The notes under the pieces: generated by a model
Seen by the model: the letters and a program-made list of their open reading frames with translations, nothing else
What the model was told of the DNA's origin: nothing
Database searches by the model: none
Shown: positions 50,759 to 58,440 of the stretch, in pieces
Layout: the number at the start of each line of letters is the position of its first letter
Numbering within the stretch: position 1 is the first letter of the stretch
Origin: Clostridia bacterium
GTDB lineage: Bacteria; Bacillota; Clostridia; Oscillospirales; CAG-272
Assembly: GCA_017403155.1 (NCBI GenBank)
Contig: JAFQOP010000012.1
Coordinates: 79,126 to 143,125 of the forward strand
Direction: 5' to 3'
DNA length: 64,000 nucleotides
Position numbers and translations under genes: made by a program

Positions 50759-50864
50759 TAGCGATTGTAAATTAGTTATGAATTTTCGGGTGATATTTCA
50801 ACCAAAATCGTTTGAAACGGACAAAATTTGAGCGGATAAAAAACGTTATGTCATATTTGAGCAC

Positions 50865-50894
50865 TTGATTTTTCCTATGGATGCGTGATATAAT
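50865..50894 (+). promoter_or_regulatory. Promoter of the small HD-domain gene
   Basis: TTGATT (50865-50870), 18 bp, TATAAT (50889-50894). Confidence 0.7.
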
Positions 50895-50927
50895 TGAGGT
50901 GCAAGGAAGTCAAAGGGGAGCAAAAAT

Positions 50928-51356
50928 ATGATTTATACGGAATTAACCAAAAAGGCACTGAAGCTATGCTTCGAGGTACATAAAAACCAGCTTGACAAAT
51001 CGGGGATGCCTTACGTTTTTCATCCGTTCTATCTGGCAACGCAAATGTCGGACGAGATATGCACCGTTTGTGCCCTCCTGCACGACGTTGTGGAGGACTC
51101 GGACTATACCCTTGACGATATACAAAAGCTGGGCTTTCCGTCAGAGGTGACGGACGCATTGTCAATGCTGACACACGATGCCGCCACCCCCTATATGGAA
51201 TACGTCAGAGAGATACGCACCAACCCGATAGCAAAAAGGGTCAAGCTCGCAGATCTTATGCACAACAGCGACTTGTCACGGCTGGACACCGTTGACGAAA
51301 AGGCACTGAAAAGGATAGAAAAATACAAGATGGCAATAGAGCTTTTGTCCGAATGA
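50928..51356 (+). CDS. Small HD-domain protein, SpoT/MESH1-like
   Basis: The 142-residue protein has KSGMPYVFHPFYLA, ALLHDVVEDSDYT and VKLADLMHNSDLSRL, the His/Asp metal ligands and the layout of the (p)ppGpp hydrolase HD domain found in SpoT and MESH1. No synthetase or regulatory domain. Hydrolysis of (p)ppGpp or a related nucleotide is expected. It diverges from the STAND-HD cassette, with both promoters in one 225-bp spacer. GGGG-type ribosome site present. Confidence 0.85.
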   Translation: MIYTELTKKALKLCFEVHKNQLDKSGMPYVFHPFYLATQMSDEICTVCALLHDVVEDSDYTLDDIQKLGFPSEVTDALSMLTHDAATPYMEYVREIRTNPIAKRVKLADLMHNSDLSRLDTVDEKALKRIEKYKMAIELLSE

Positions 51357-51370
51357 GGGCTATTTGCAAT

Positions 51371-51408
51371 AGAAAAGAAGCACACCGACGCGGTGTGCTT
51401 CTTTTTTA
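51371..51408. terminator. Terminator after the small HD gene
   Basis: A 17-bp stem AGAAAAGAAGCACACCG / CGGTGTGCTTCTTTTTT with loop ACG (one A-T mismatch in the outer pairs) between convergent genes. Confidence 0.9.
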
Positions 51409-51476
51409 CGGTATTATTGATGAGAATATGCAGCATTTTAGCGCTTCTCCATACTGCTCGACGGGAGTGCTCTTCC

Positions 51477-53267
51477 CTATTCAAAAACAGATATGTTTCC
51501 TATTCTGGCGCATCTGTCGACATATTCCTCGATGTGAGAATTCATGCCGACGGTTTCTGTAACCTCAAGCATTATATATCTTGCCTCACTCGGGGGGAAG
51601 GTCTCTATGTTTTCCTCTCCCAGTGTGCGGCAATTAACCCGCTTTACAAGGGTGTATTCCTCACCGTCGCAGCTCAGGTAGATGTTATAACGAGAGAGAA
51701 GGCTTGGTGACTCGTCGTGGGTATTCCAGTCGGGAGCCTTGCTCGAATCTCGCACCACCCGGTGGGGATAATAGCCAATAGCCGAAATTCTTCGGCTGCT
51801 TTTCATATCGATAATGATTTTGGGAGTTTTTGTTTTCGCGGTATAGCTATTATACGGATTGCCGTCGATAAGTTCGGGCGCGGATTCACCGTCTGCTGTC
51901 GCTGTGAATGTGCTCATATCAACGGGAGTGAGAGTCGGCGGCGCAACTCCTTCATCAAAAGGTCTGCCGCACCAAACGGGCATGGACCATGTTTTTCTTC
52001 CGCATCCGTCAACAAGACGCAGATAGAAATATCTTGCGGTGTCTGACTTTATTTCAAGCTCCGTAATTCTGTCGGTTATACTGCAGCGATGAGCCACCTC
52101 TCCGTAGTCGGTAATTATCTCGCAGAGGGTCGGCATGGCAGACATATCCGGCTCAAACAGGTCGAGCTCAATTCTGAAGCGGTAGGTATCTGTCGGCGCA
52201 AGCTCCGTCGGAGCAACGCTTCCGTTTACCGAATATTTCAGCTTTACCCTACCCGATTCGGTAGCATAGAATCGGCAGGCACGCAGAGCCTCGTGAAATG
52301 CCTCGCGGCTCTTTTCCTTCGCTATTACCACGGTTTTTCCCGGGCAAAAGCCGAAGCCCCAATCGGGTCCGTGGCAGTCGCCTGAGCAGGTTGTGCTAAG
52401 TCTGAAGCCCGCATCAAGCGCCGAGGATATTGCATACTCGTGAAGGATATTTTCCTTAAACGGCGTGCCGCTGCCCATTTCTATGCCTCGCACGGTCCTT
52501 AGCATAATATCGGTGGCTCTCTTTGGAAAGTCAAAATTCCATATTCCGGGTGTGCTATACCCCACAACGTGAGGATGGGCAAAAATCGCAACGGGCATGG
52601 GAGAATAAGTCATCTCTCGCTCAAACGCTTCCCAATCGCTTGTCGCGGCGTAGCCCGCAGAGCCAATCACCACAAGCTCGCCCGAGCGTCTGTGCTCTAT
52701 CCCGAATCTATCGGGCTCAACGTATTCTACCTCCGACTCCGCGCCCGCCATAACTACGGGCGAAAGAGTGTGCTCGGCATACTTAAAGCCTCGATAAAAA
52801 TCCCTGTCCGAGGTGACGGCGGCATGATCTGAAATTACTGTGAGATCAAGGGCACCGTCTGCCGCAACTGCACTGATATAATCGGGAATATCCTCCGTTT
52901 TATGGAGGGCAAAGAGGTCGTGATCATGCTCCGTCGAGGTATGCGCGTGCAGGTCTGCTCTGTAATAATTGAGATTTCCGTCAGAAATCAGCATTTTGTG
53001 GGATGTGACCCTTGCCTCGTATTTTTTGCCGAGATACTCTGCGCAAACAAAGCCGCATCCCTCACCCCAGACCGAAACAAGTGCCACGTTTCTCGGAGAG
53101 AGCTCGTCGCCACAAAAGGCTCTCACTCCGGCTACCTCACCGTCGGCGGACCATCTGACATCAGACTCGCTGTTTATACCGTCACCGACAAGCTCAATCG
53201 GCAAAACGTCTCCAACGTAGGTTTCTATGTAATTCTTCGATAGGCTTATTACACCCTCGTTACGCAT
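51477..53267 (-). CDS. PHP-domain phosphoesterase with C-terminal discoidin-like domain
   Basis: The 596-residue protein has an N-terminal beta-domain (1-95), then a PHP metal site: RADLHAHTSTEHDHD, VISDHAAVTSD, AHPHVVG and SGDCHGPDWG. After an Ig-like stretch, residues about 450-596 form an F5/8-type-C (discoidin) domain (ELIDGNPYNSYTAKT, IIIDMKSSRRISAIGYYP). PHP proteins are phosphoesterases or nucleases; discoidin domains bind carbohydrate. No signal peptide seems present, which is odd for such a domain set. Start at 53267 has GGGAGTG upstream. Confidence 0.8.
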   Translation of the reverse strand: MRNEGVISLSKNYIETYVGDVLPIELVGDGINSESDVRWSADGEVAGVRAFCGDELSPRNVALVSVWGEGCGFVCAEYLGKKYEARVTSHKMLISDGNLNYYRADLHAHTSTEHDHDLFALHKTEDIPDYISAVAADGALDLTVISDHAAVTSDRDFYRGFKYAEHTLSPVVMAGAESEVEYVEPDRFGIEHRRSGELVVIGSAGYAATSDWEAFEREMTYSPMPVAIFAHPHVVGYSTPGIWNFDFPKRATDIMLRTVRGIEMGSGTPFKENILHEYAISSALDAGFRLSTTCSGDCHGPDWGFGFCPGKTVVIAKEKSREAFHEALRACRFYATESGRVKLKYSVNGSVAPTELAPTDTYRFRIELDLFEPDMSAMPTLCEIITDYGEVAHRCSITDRITELEIKSDTARYFYLRLVDGCGRKTWSMPVWCGRPFDEGVAPPTLTPVDMSTFTATADGESAPELIDGNPYNSYTAKTKTPKIIIDMKSSRRISAIGYYPHRVVRDSSKAPDWNTHDESPSLLSRYNIYLSCDGEEYTLVKRVNCRTLGEENIETFPPSEARYIMLEVTETVGMNSHIEEYVDRCARIGNISVFE

Positions 53268-53311
53268 AAGAGCACTCCCATTTTTAACCAATAAATTACC
53301 ATTATACCGGT

Positions 53312-53340
53312 ATTATATCACCGTTGATTTTGGGTGTCAA
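53312..53340 (-). promoter_or_regulatory. Promoter of the PHP-discoidin gene
   Basis: Minus-strand TTGACA (53335-53340), 17 bp, TATAAT (53312-53317). A palindromic TACCGGTA lies at the start point. Confidence 0.84.
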
Positions 53341-53358
53341 GAAACAAAGCAGCAATTT

Positions 53359-54531
53359 CTATATTCTTGCTACTCCCGTTTTAACTGCCGCATCGTAGAC
53401 AGCCTTTGCCACGGTCCTTCCTACTCGCTCGTCGAATGCCTTGGGAATTATATATTCCTCGCAGAGCTCGCTATCGCTTACAAGGGAGGCAATAGCGAAA
53501 GCCGCCGCCCTTTTCATTTCTTCGTTTATTTCGCTTGCCCTTGCATCAAGTGCACCGCGGAATATGCCCGGGAAAGCAAGCACGTTGTTTATCTGATTGT
53601 TGAAATCGCTTCTGCCCGTGCCGACGACTGCGGCACCTGCGTCAAGAGCAAGCTCGGGAGCGATTTCCGGCACAGGATTTGCCATCGGAAAGACTATCGC
53701 TCTGTCAGCCATTGATTCTATCATTTCTTTGCTTACGATGTTTGGCGCGGAAACACCGATAAACACGTCTGCGCCAACCATAGCCTCTGCAAGAGTGCCG
53801 TCGAGCTTATCCTTGTTCGTTATGCCTGCAAGCTCTGCCTGAGGCTCTGTCATTCCAGCCTTGCCGTCAAGGAGCGTGCCTATCTTGTCGCAAACCACAA
53901 GATTTTCTACCCCCATTCCGATGAGGAATTTGGCAATAGCTATACCTGCGCTGCCTGCACCGTTTATAACTATTCGAGCGGTGGAAAGCTCCTTTCCAAC
54001 AACCTTAAGTGCGTTTATAAGTGCCGCACCCAGAACGATAGCCGTTCCGTGCTGGTCGTCGTGAAAAACGGGAATGTCACATATTTCCTTCAGCCGCCTT
54101 TCAACCTCAAAGCAGCGAGGCGCGGAAATGTCCTCGAGATTTATGCCGCCAAAGCTTCCGGAAATAAGATAGATAGTACGCACAAGCTCGTCGACGTCCT
54201 TTGTTTTTATGCATAGAGGAATAGCGTCAACGTCTCCGAACGTTTTGAATAGAAGTGCCTTTCCTTCCATAACGGGCATACCTGCAACGGGGCCAATATC
54301 TCCGAGCCCCAGCACAGCCGTTCCGTCGGTGATGACCGCAACGGTATTCCATCTGCGGGTCAACAGATACGACTTGTTTTCGTCCTTTTGTATCTCAAGA
54401 CAGGGGGTTGCCACTCCCGGTGTATAGGCAAGCGACAGGTCTTCCTTACTTTTTACCTCTACCCTTGCCGTTACCTCAATTTTGCCGCCCCATTCATAAT
54501 GCTTTTTAAGAGATTCCTCTGCGTAGTTCAT
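53359..54531 (-). CDS. NAD(P)-dependent malic enzyme (short form)
   Basis: Oxidative decarboxylation of malate to pyruvate. The 390-residue protein has [53 protein letters not shown] and the Rossmann loop [12 protein letters not shown]. Length is that of the small bacterial form without phosphotransacetylase domain. It starts four bases after a type-2 malate dehydrogenase gene, so both act on malate in one operon. Confidence 0.93.
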   Translation of the reverse strand: MNYAEESLKKHYEWGGKIEVTARVEVKSKEDLSLAYTPGVATPCLEIQKDENKSYLLTRRWNTVAVITDGTAVLGLGDIGPVAGMPVMEGKALLFKTFGDVDAIPLCIKTKDVDELVRTIYLISGSFGGINLEDISAPRCFEVERRLKEICDIPVFHDDQHGTAIVLGAALINALKVVGKELSTARIVINGAGSAGIAIAKFLIGMGVENLVVCDKIGTLLDGKAGMTEPQAELAGITNKDKLDGTLAEAMVGADVFIGVSAPNIVSKEMIESMADRAIVFPMANPVPEIAPELALDAGAAVVGTGRSDFNNQINNVLAFPGIFRGALDARASEINEEMKRAAAFAIASLVSDSELCEEYIIPKAFDERVGRTVAKAVYDAAVKTGVARI

Positions 54532-54535
54532 TCTC

Positions 54536-55648
54536 TTACTCCTCCCAGGGAAATACGTACTGCGTGAGACCGAGCTCGTTTCTTACTTTTATCATCTCCG
54601 CCTGGACCGACTCGTTTATCGGAACACCGGTCTCGCGGCGGGAGAGCCATATTTCATATTCCTTCTCGCCTGCGGTGTAGATTCTGCTCTCGCCGGGCGC
54701 TTTTTTCGATGCTCTGATTGCACGGAGGATATCGCCCGCCTTCCTTCGGCAGACCTCTTCACCCATAAAATGCTCGGTATCGATAGCAATAAAGAAATGA
54801 CCGAGGTGATAGGGGCGGATATTTCCGTTTTCGTCCTTGCCGTCCAGGTCCTTTCCGTACATACCGTCCTGCAATACGGCGCTGAGCATCTCAACAACGA
54901 GAGCAAAGCCATAGCCCTTGTAGCCGCCGAGCGCCTCACCGATACCTCCGAGGGTGGTGAGAGCGGCAGTGCCGTTGCGGATTTTCTTAAGTGCAACGCC
55001 GGCGTCTCCCTCCACGGCATTTCCGTCAATATCTATGATAGTACCCGGGTGGACAGGCTCGCCTATACGCTCGTAATACTCAACCTTGCCGTTTTGAGTG
55101 ATTGAAGTGGCGCAGTCAAAGATAAAATCAAAGGGCTCGTCGGTGGGAATACCAACCGTGTACGGGTTTGTGCCAAACATTCCCTCAACGCCAAAGGTGG
55201 GCGCAACCGATGGGCGCGCATTTGTACCCGTCATACCGATACAGCCTGCCTTCGTTGCCATGGTGGCATAATAGCCTGCTATACCGTAGTGGCAGGAATT
55301 TCGGACTGCAACCATACCCATACCGTACTTTTTTGCCTTCTCTATCGCCATCGTCATTGCACGATGACCTATCACCTGCCCCATTCCGTGGTGACCGTCA
55401 ACAACTGCGGTGGTGGGGGTTTCCTTTATTATCTCAAAATCAGTGACGGGCTGCTGTATTCCCGCCTTTATCCTATCGATATAAATGGGCTTAAAGCGGT
55501 TGCAGCCGTGCGACTCGATACCTCTCTTATCGCTCTCCAGCAGGACGTCGGTGCATATCTCAGCGTCCTCTCGCGGCACCCCTGCACCGACGAAGGCATC
55601 GGTTATAAAGGCGTAGGCACAGTCCCAGTCAAGATTCATTTTTGGCAT
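54536..55648 (-). CDS. Type-2 malate/L-lactate dehydrogenase (Ldh2/YlbC family)
   Basis: NAD(P)-dependent 2-hydroxyacid dehydrogenase with the Ldh2 fold. The 370-residue protein shows SHGCNRFKPIYIDRI, VDGHHGMGQVIG, VRNSCHYGIAGYY, TGTNARPSVAPTFG, FGTNPYTVGIP and GYKGYGFALVVEM. Substrates include malate, lactate, ureidoglycolate and sulfolactate; the malic enzyme behind it favours malate. The ATG has GGGGAG upstream. First gene of the operon; divergent from a DeoR regulator. Confidence 0.9.
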   Translation of the reverse strand: MPKMNLDWDCAYAFITDAFVGAGVPREDAEICTDVLLESDKRGIESHGCNRFKPIYIDRIKAGIQQPVTDFEIIKETPTTAVVDGHHGMGQVIGHRAMTMAIEKAKKYGMGMVAVRNSCHYGIAGYYATMATKAGCIGMTGTNARPSVAPTFGVEGMFGTNPYTVGIPTDEPFDFIFDCATSITQNGKVEYYERIGEPVHPGTIIDIDGNAVEGDAGVALKKIRNGTAALTTLGGIGEALGGYKGYGFALVVEMLSAVLQDGMYGKDLDGKDENGNIRPYHLGHFFIAIDTEHFMGEEVCRRKAGDILRAIRASKKAPGESRIYTAGEKEYEIWLSRRETGVPINESVQAEMIKVRNELGLTQYVFPWEE

Positions 55649-55711
55649 ATCATTTTCTCCCCTTTTCTTTTGTTTTTTCGTATGCTTGAATTTTGTGTCT
55701 TACTATGCTAT

Positions 55712-55740
55712 AATATAACCAACTTGAGCGAATTTGTCAA
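55712..55740 (-). promoter_or_regulatory. Promoter of the malate operon
   Basis: Minus-strand TTGACA (55735-55740), 17 bp, TATATT (55712-55717). Confidence 0.78.
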
Positions 55741-55764
55741 CATCGGCAACAAAGATTGAGCGAA
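55724..55764. promoter_or_regulatory. Direct repeats, candidate DeoR operator
   Basis: TTGAGCGAA occurs at 55724-55732 (inside the malate promoter spacer) and at 55756-55764, 32 bp apart, about three helical turns. Placement between the malate operon and its divergent DeoR gene suits an operator. Confidence 0.5.
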
Positions 55765-55832
55765 AGACTCATGAAAACGATAATAATTAAGTCAAATAGT
55801 GAACGAACAATCACACGTGAGGGGAATTCCAA

Positions 55833-56573
55833 ATGGCATTCAAGGAAAGAGAAACTGCGATTTTAGAGTATCTTAACGAGCATAAGGAGGCGAGCATTTC
55901 CGAGCTTTGTGCGGCTTTTTTTGTCAGCGAGCCGACTATGAGACGCGACCTCGCTAAGCTCAATATGGCAGGAAAGATAATACGTGTCCACGGTGGTGCG
56001 GCGCGCCGCAGCGAGCTTGGTGAGAATCTACCGCTGCCTATACGGGAAAAGGAAAATCCCGAAGCAAAAACTATTATTGCTAAAAAATGCCTTGATCTGA
56101 TAAACGACGGGGATACCGTAATGGTTGACGGCTCATCAACTGCGCTTGCTCTTTTGCAGGAGCTCGGCGACAAAAAATCCGTAGTCGTGATAACAAACAG
56201 TGCCAAGGCTCCTCTCGTTCTTGCCAAAACGAAGGTTAAAACCCTAGTAACAGGTGGAGAGCTTGCCTCGGATACATATGTCTACGTTGGTAGCTATGCG
56301 GAGAGCTTTCTGCGCGCATTTAACGCAGATATCTGCTTTTTTTCGGTCAGAACATTGACAGAGGACGGTATGCTCACAGACAATGCGATAGAAGAAAATT
56401 CTGTGCGCAAGGTTATGCTGTCGCAGTCGAAGAAAACCGTTTTAATTCTTAATTCCGGGAAGATCGGCAATCCGTGCTTAAGCAATCTTTGCACCATTAA
56501 CGACGTTGACTTTATAGTTAGCGAATGCGATATTTCTAACCGCTTTAAAGGGTTTAAGGAAAAATTTATTTGA
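55833..56573 (+). CDS. DeoR-family transcriptional regulator
   Basis: The 246-residue protein has a DeoR winged helix (ILEYLNEHKEASISELCAAF, SEPTMRRDLAKLNMAGKIIRVHGGA) and a sugar-phosphate-sensor domain from about residue 75 (DGDTVMVDGSSTALAL, VVITNSAKAPLVL, CFFSVRTLTEDG). GAGGGG precedes the ATG. It diverges from the malic enzyme/malate dehydrogenase operon and is its likely regulator; the effector is unknown. Confidence 0.9.
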   Translation: MAFKERETAILEYLNEHKEASISELCAAFFVSEPTMRRDLAKLNMAGKIIRVHGGAARRSELGENLPLPIREKENPEAKTIIAKKCLDLINDGDTVMVDGSSTALALLQELGDKKSVVVITNSAKAPLVLAKTKVKTLVTGGELASDTYVYVGSYAESFLRAFNADICFFSVRTLTEDGMLTDNAIEENSVRKVMLSQSKKTVLILNSGKIGNPCLSNLCTINDVDFIVSECDISNRFKGFKEKFI

Positions 56574-56668
56574 TAATATCTATACTTGCTTTGTTTGGGT
56601 AAGATGCAATCTGACGCATGCTGAGAAACAAGTGCGGCTGCAGACCTTGAAAATATGAGGCGAGAATA

Positions 56669-56702
56669 AAAAAACGACAAGTAGAAACCTGTCGTTTTTT
56701 GC
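56669..56702 (+). terminator. Terminator downstream of the DeoR gene
   Basis: Stem AAAAACGACA / TGTCGTTTTT around a 10-nt loop, with a T run. Nearly the same sequence forms the tRNA-Ser terminator at 57571-57602. It lies about 95 bases past the deoR stop. Confidence 0.8.
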
Positions 56703-56741
56703 TAATAACTGTAATTTTGATACAAACCGTGGGTTTTGACA

Positions 56742-57224
56742 TTAAGCGGAAAGTGCAATCATCAAAAGTGCCAAAACAAATGCAATTAACACAGTTACCA
56801 CAACTACACCTATTCCGATTAGCAGCTTGATTAGTAACGATTTTGCGTTCTTCATAAGCAGCAGCGAGGTTATTGAACTAATGCCGCCTAAAGCACCTCC
56901 GATTGCACCGCCAACAACCGGAAAAATAGAACAAAGAGCTGCACTATTTCCCCAAGTTAACAAAAAGATAAGCGGAAGAAAGGCGAAAACAAGTTCATAC
57001 CACGTTGGTTTGGGAGAAACTTCAACAACATCATTGTCGATCTGCAATTTTAAACCCATAAGTCTACTTCCTATTATTACAACTTTTTTTTCTTCCGCCG
57101 TAAACTCCTTCTTCGAAACCGGTTGGGCGTGAACTCCGTTTATCGTCAACGTCTTTTTCCCGGTCCAAAAGCTTTCGTTGTAAACGATCTCGCCATAAAT
57201 AGGATGTTGAACAAACTCTTTCAT
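56742..57224 (-). CDS. Membrane protein with N-terminal soluble beta domain, unrecognised
   Basis: The 160-residue protein starts MKEFVQHPIYGEIVYNESFW, a beta-strand domain of about 75 residues, followed by three hydrophobic segments (about 78-93, 95-122 with Gly-rich GGAIGGALGG, 128-158). AAAGGAG lies seven bases before the ATG. The N-terminal motif is familiar from other uncharacterised Firmicutes proteins, but I know no function. Confidence 0.65.
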   Translation of the reverse strand: MKEFVQHPIYGEIVYNESFWTGKKTLTINGVHAQPVSKKEFTAEEKKVVIIGSRLMGLKLQIDNDVVEVSPKPTWYELVFAFLPLIFLLTWGNSAALCSIFPVVGGAIGGALGGISSITSLLLMKNAKSLLIKLLIGIGVVVVTVLIAFVLALLMIALSA

Positions 57225-57317
57225 TGTGCTTCTCCTTTGTTATAGTAAACTGAATACATTACCATATTTTTTGATTTTGTTATACCATAAACAGTAGTAT
57301 TTGTCAATAGCAAAACT

Positions 57318-57354
57318 AAAACCGCAATCCCTTTGTATCAGAATTGCGGTTTTT
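57318..57354 (-). terminator. Second terminator closing hairpin element B
   Basis: Stem AAAACCGCAAT / ATTGCGGTTTT with a 14-nt loop. It lies where copy A has its second terminator. Either strand could use it. Confidence 0.72.
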
Positions 57355-57570
57355 GCTTGTGAAGGGGCGATAAAAAAGATATTTTACCTTTTTATCAATG
57401 GATTTGAACCCGCGCGTACTCAATCACGGCGGAGCCGTGCATGGAATCCGCAACTTGTTGCGGTATGGAATATGTCGCAAGACAGTATGGAATCAAGCCG
57501 CAGAAAATACACCTTCGGTGATGCCATACACGCTAAAGCGCGATTCCATGCCAAGCCTGCGGCTTGGATA
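57318..57570 (-). repeat. tRNA-associated hairpin element, copy B
   Basis: Read on the minus strand after the tRNA-Ser terminator, this repeats the order of copy A: CCAAGCC-GCA-GGCTTGG hairpin, ATGGAATC spacer, several short stem-loops including an identical CACCGAAGGTG, TTTTCTGCGGCTTGATTCCATAC, further hairpins in ATTCCAT spacers, a T-arm-like GGGTTCAAATCC (57400-57411), AAAATATCTTTTTT, and a terminator. Stems differ from copy A mostly by paired changes. The whole gene-free stretch 57225-57601 is filled by this element and its terminators. Confidence 0.8.
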
Positions 57571-57602
57571 AAAAAACGACAGGTTGAAACCTGTCGTTTT
57601 TT
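57571..57602 (-). terminator. Terminator of tRNA-Ser
   Basis: A 14-bp perfect stem AAAAAACGACAGGT / ACCTGTCGTTTTTT with a 4-nt loop starts at the CCA end of the tRNA. Confidence 0.9.
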
Positions 57603-57692
57603 GGCGGAGAAGAAAGGATTTGAACCTTCGCGCCGGTTACCCGACCTACACCCTTAGCAGGGGCGCCTCTTCGGCCTCTTGAGTACTTCTCC
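57602..57692 (-). tRNA. tRNA-Ser (GCT)
   Basis: 91 nt with encoded CCA. Acceptor GGAGAAG pairs with CTTCTCC; the anticodon loop reads CTGCTAA (GCT); a long variable arm (GGTGTAGGTCGGGTAACCGGC region) and T-arm GGTTCAAATCC are present, as in class II tRNA-Ser. Confidence 0.96.
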
Positions 57693-57809
57693 ATAGAGCG
57701 CAGACCGCCGTTTCGTAGCCTGCCGAATAATTATATCAACTTTTTTTATCTTTGTCAATACTTTTTCCGAAAATACATTTTTATTTCTCTCATTTTTTCG
57801 TTTTTGTTA

Positions 57810-57838
57810 TTGACAAGCGCGTACTTTTGTGGTATCAT
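57810..57838 (+). promoter_or_regulatory. Promoter of the tRNA-Leu locus
   Basis: TTGACA (57810-57815), 17 bp, TATCAT (57833-57838). It is the only good promoter upstream of tRNA-Leu, 226 bases before it, with the partial tRNA copy in between. Confidence 0.72.
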
Positions 57839-57870
57839 TGTTTATGCTTTGGAGATAAACACCTCCGGGG

Positions 57871-58077
57871 CTGCGCTGGAAGCGCGTCGAACTATCGATT
57901 TGCTTTCACAAATAACTTAATATGCGGATGTGGCGGACAAGCCGAACTCGGCGAAGCAAGGACATTTATGTCCTTGAGCGTTAGGGAGCGGAGCGAGTCT
58001 ACGCCGCAGACTGCGCTGGAAGCGCGTCGAACTATCGATTTGCTTTCACAAATAACTTAATATGCGGATGTGGCGGA
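57871..58077 (+). repeat. 67-bp direct repeat upstream of and into tRNA-Leu
   Basis: Exact copies lie at 57871-57937 and 58011-58077, 140 bp apart. Each ends in the first 14 bases of tRNA-Leu, so the first copy leaves an orphan tRNA 5' fragment. The 73-bp insert between them is hairpin-rich (CCGAACTCGG at 57942-57951; AAGGACA-TTTA-TGTCCTT at 57958-57975). Confidence 0.92.
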
Positions 58078-58147
58078 ACGGCAGACGCGCTGGTTTCAGG
58101 TTCCAGTGTTGAGAGACGTGTGGGTTCAAATCCCGTCATCCGCACCA
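58064..58147 (+). tRNA. tRNA-Leu (CAG)
   Basis: 84 nt with encoded CCA. Acceptor GCGGATG pairs with CATCCGC; the anticodon CAG is at 58097-58099; a long variable arm and T-arm GGGTTCAAATCCC are present, as in class II tRNA-Leu. Intact despite partial copies of both halves on its two sides. Confidence 0.95.
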
Positions 58148-58393
58148 ATGACCGAGAGTAATCTCGGTCATTTTTCTTTTTGCGGTTGATGGAGATGCAG
58201 AACCCACCCCCGAGGCTGCTTGAGCGTTGAGTTTTTGATATGCATGTGCCGAGGGGGGACGTTTGTCCTATGACAAACTCCTTGAGCTCGCCTTTGTTTC
58301 GCTTTGCGAGCGCCGTTTAATATCCCGTCATCCGCACCAATGACCGAGAGCAATCTCGGTCATTTTTCTTTTTGCGGTTGATGGAGATGCAGA
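58130..58393 (+). repeat. 72-bp direct repeat of the tRNA-Leu 3' end and terminator
   Basis: Copies at 58130-58201 and 58322-58393 differ at one base. Each holds the last T-arm/acceptor bases, CCA, terminator and 30 bases of flank. The 120-bp insert between them has hairpins such as GTTTGTC-CTAT-GACAAAC (58261-58278) and GCTCGC / GCGAGC (58286-58311). Confidence 0.92.
58147..58178 (+). terminator. Terminator of tRNA-Leu
   Basis: An 11-bp stem AATGACCGAGA / TCTCGGTCATT with loop GTAA and a T run. A duplicate is at about 58339-58370. Confidence 0.9.
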
Positions 58394-58440
58394 GACAACT
58401 CACCGGACGGGTGATGTTAAATCAGACCTGCACAATAAGG

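Noticed and set aside
57301-57657. Open frame of 118 codons across hairpin element B and tRNA-Ser
   Set aside because: It runs through a tRNA and terminators; the content is explained by structured non-coding DNA.
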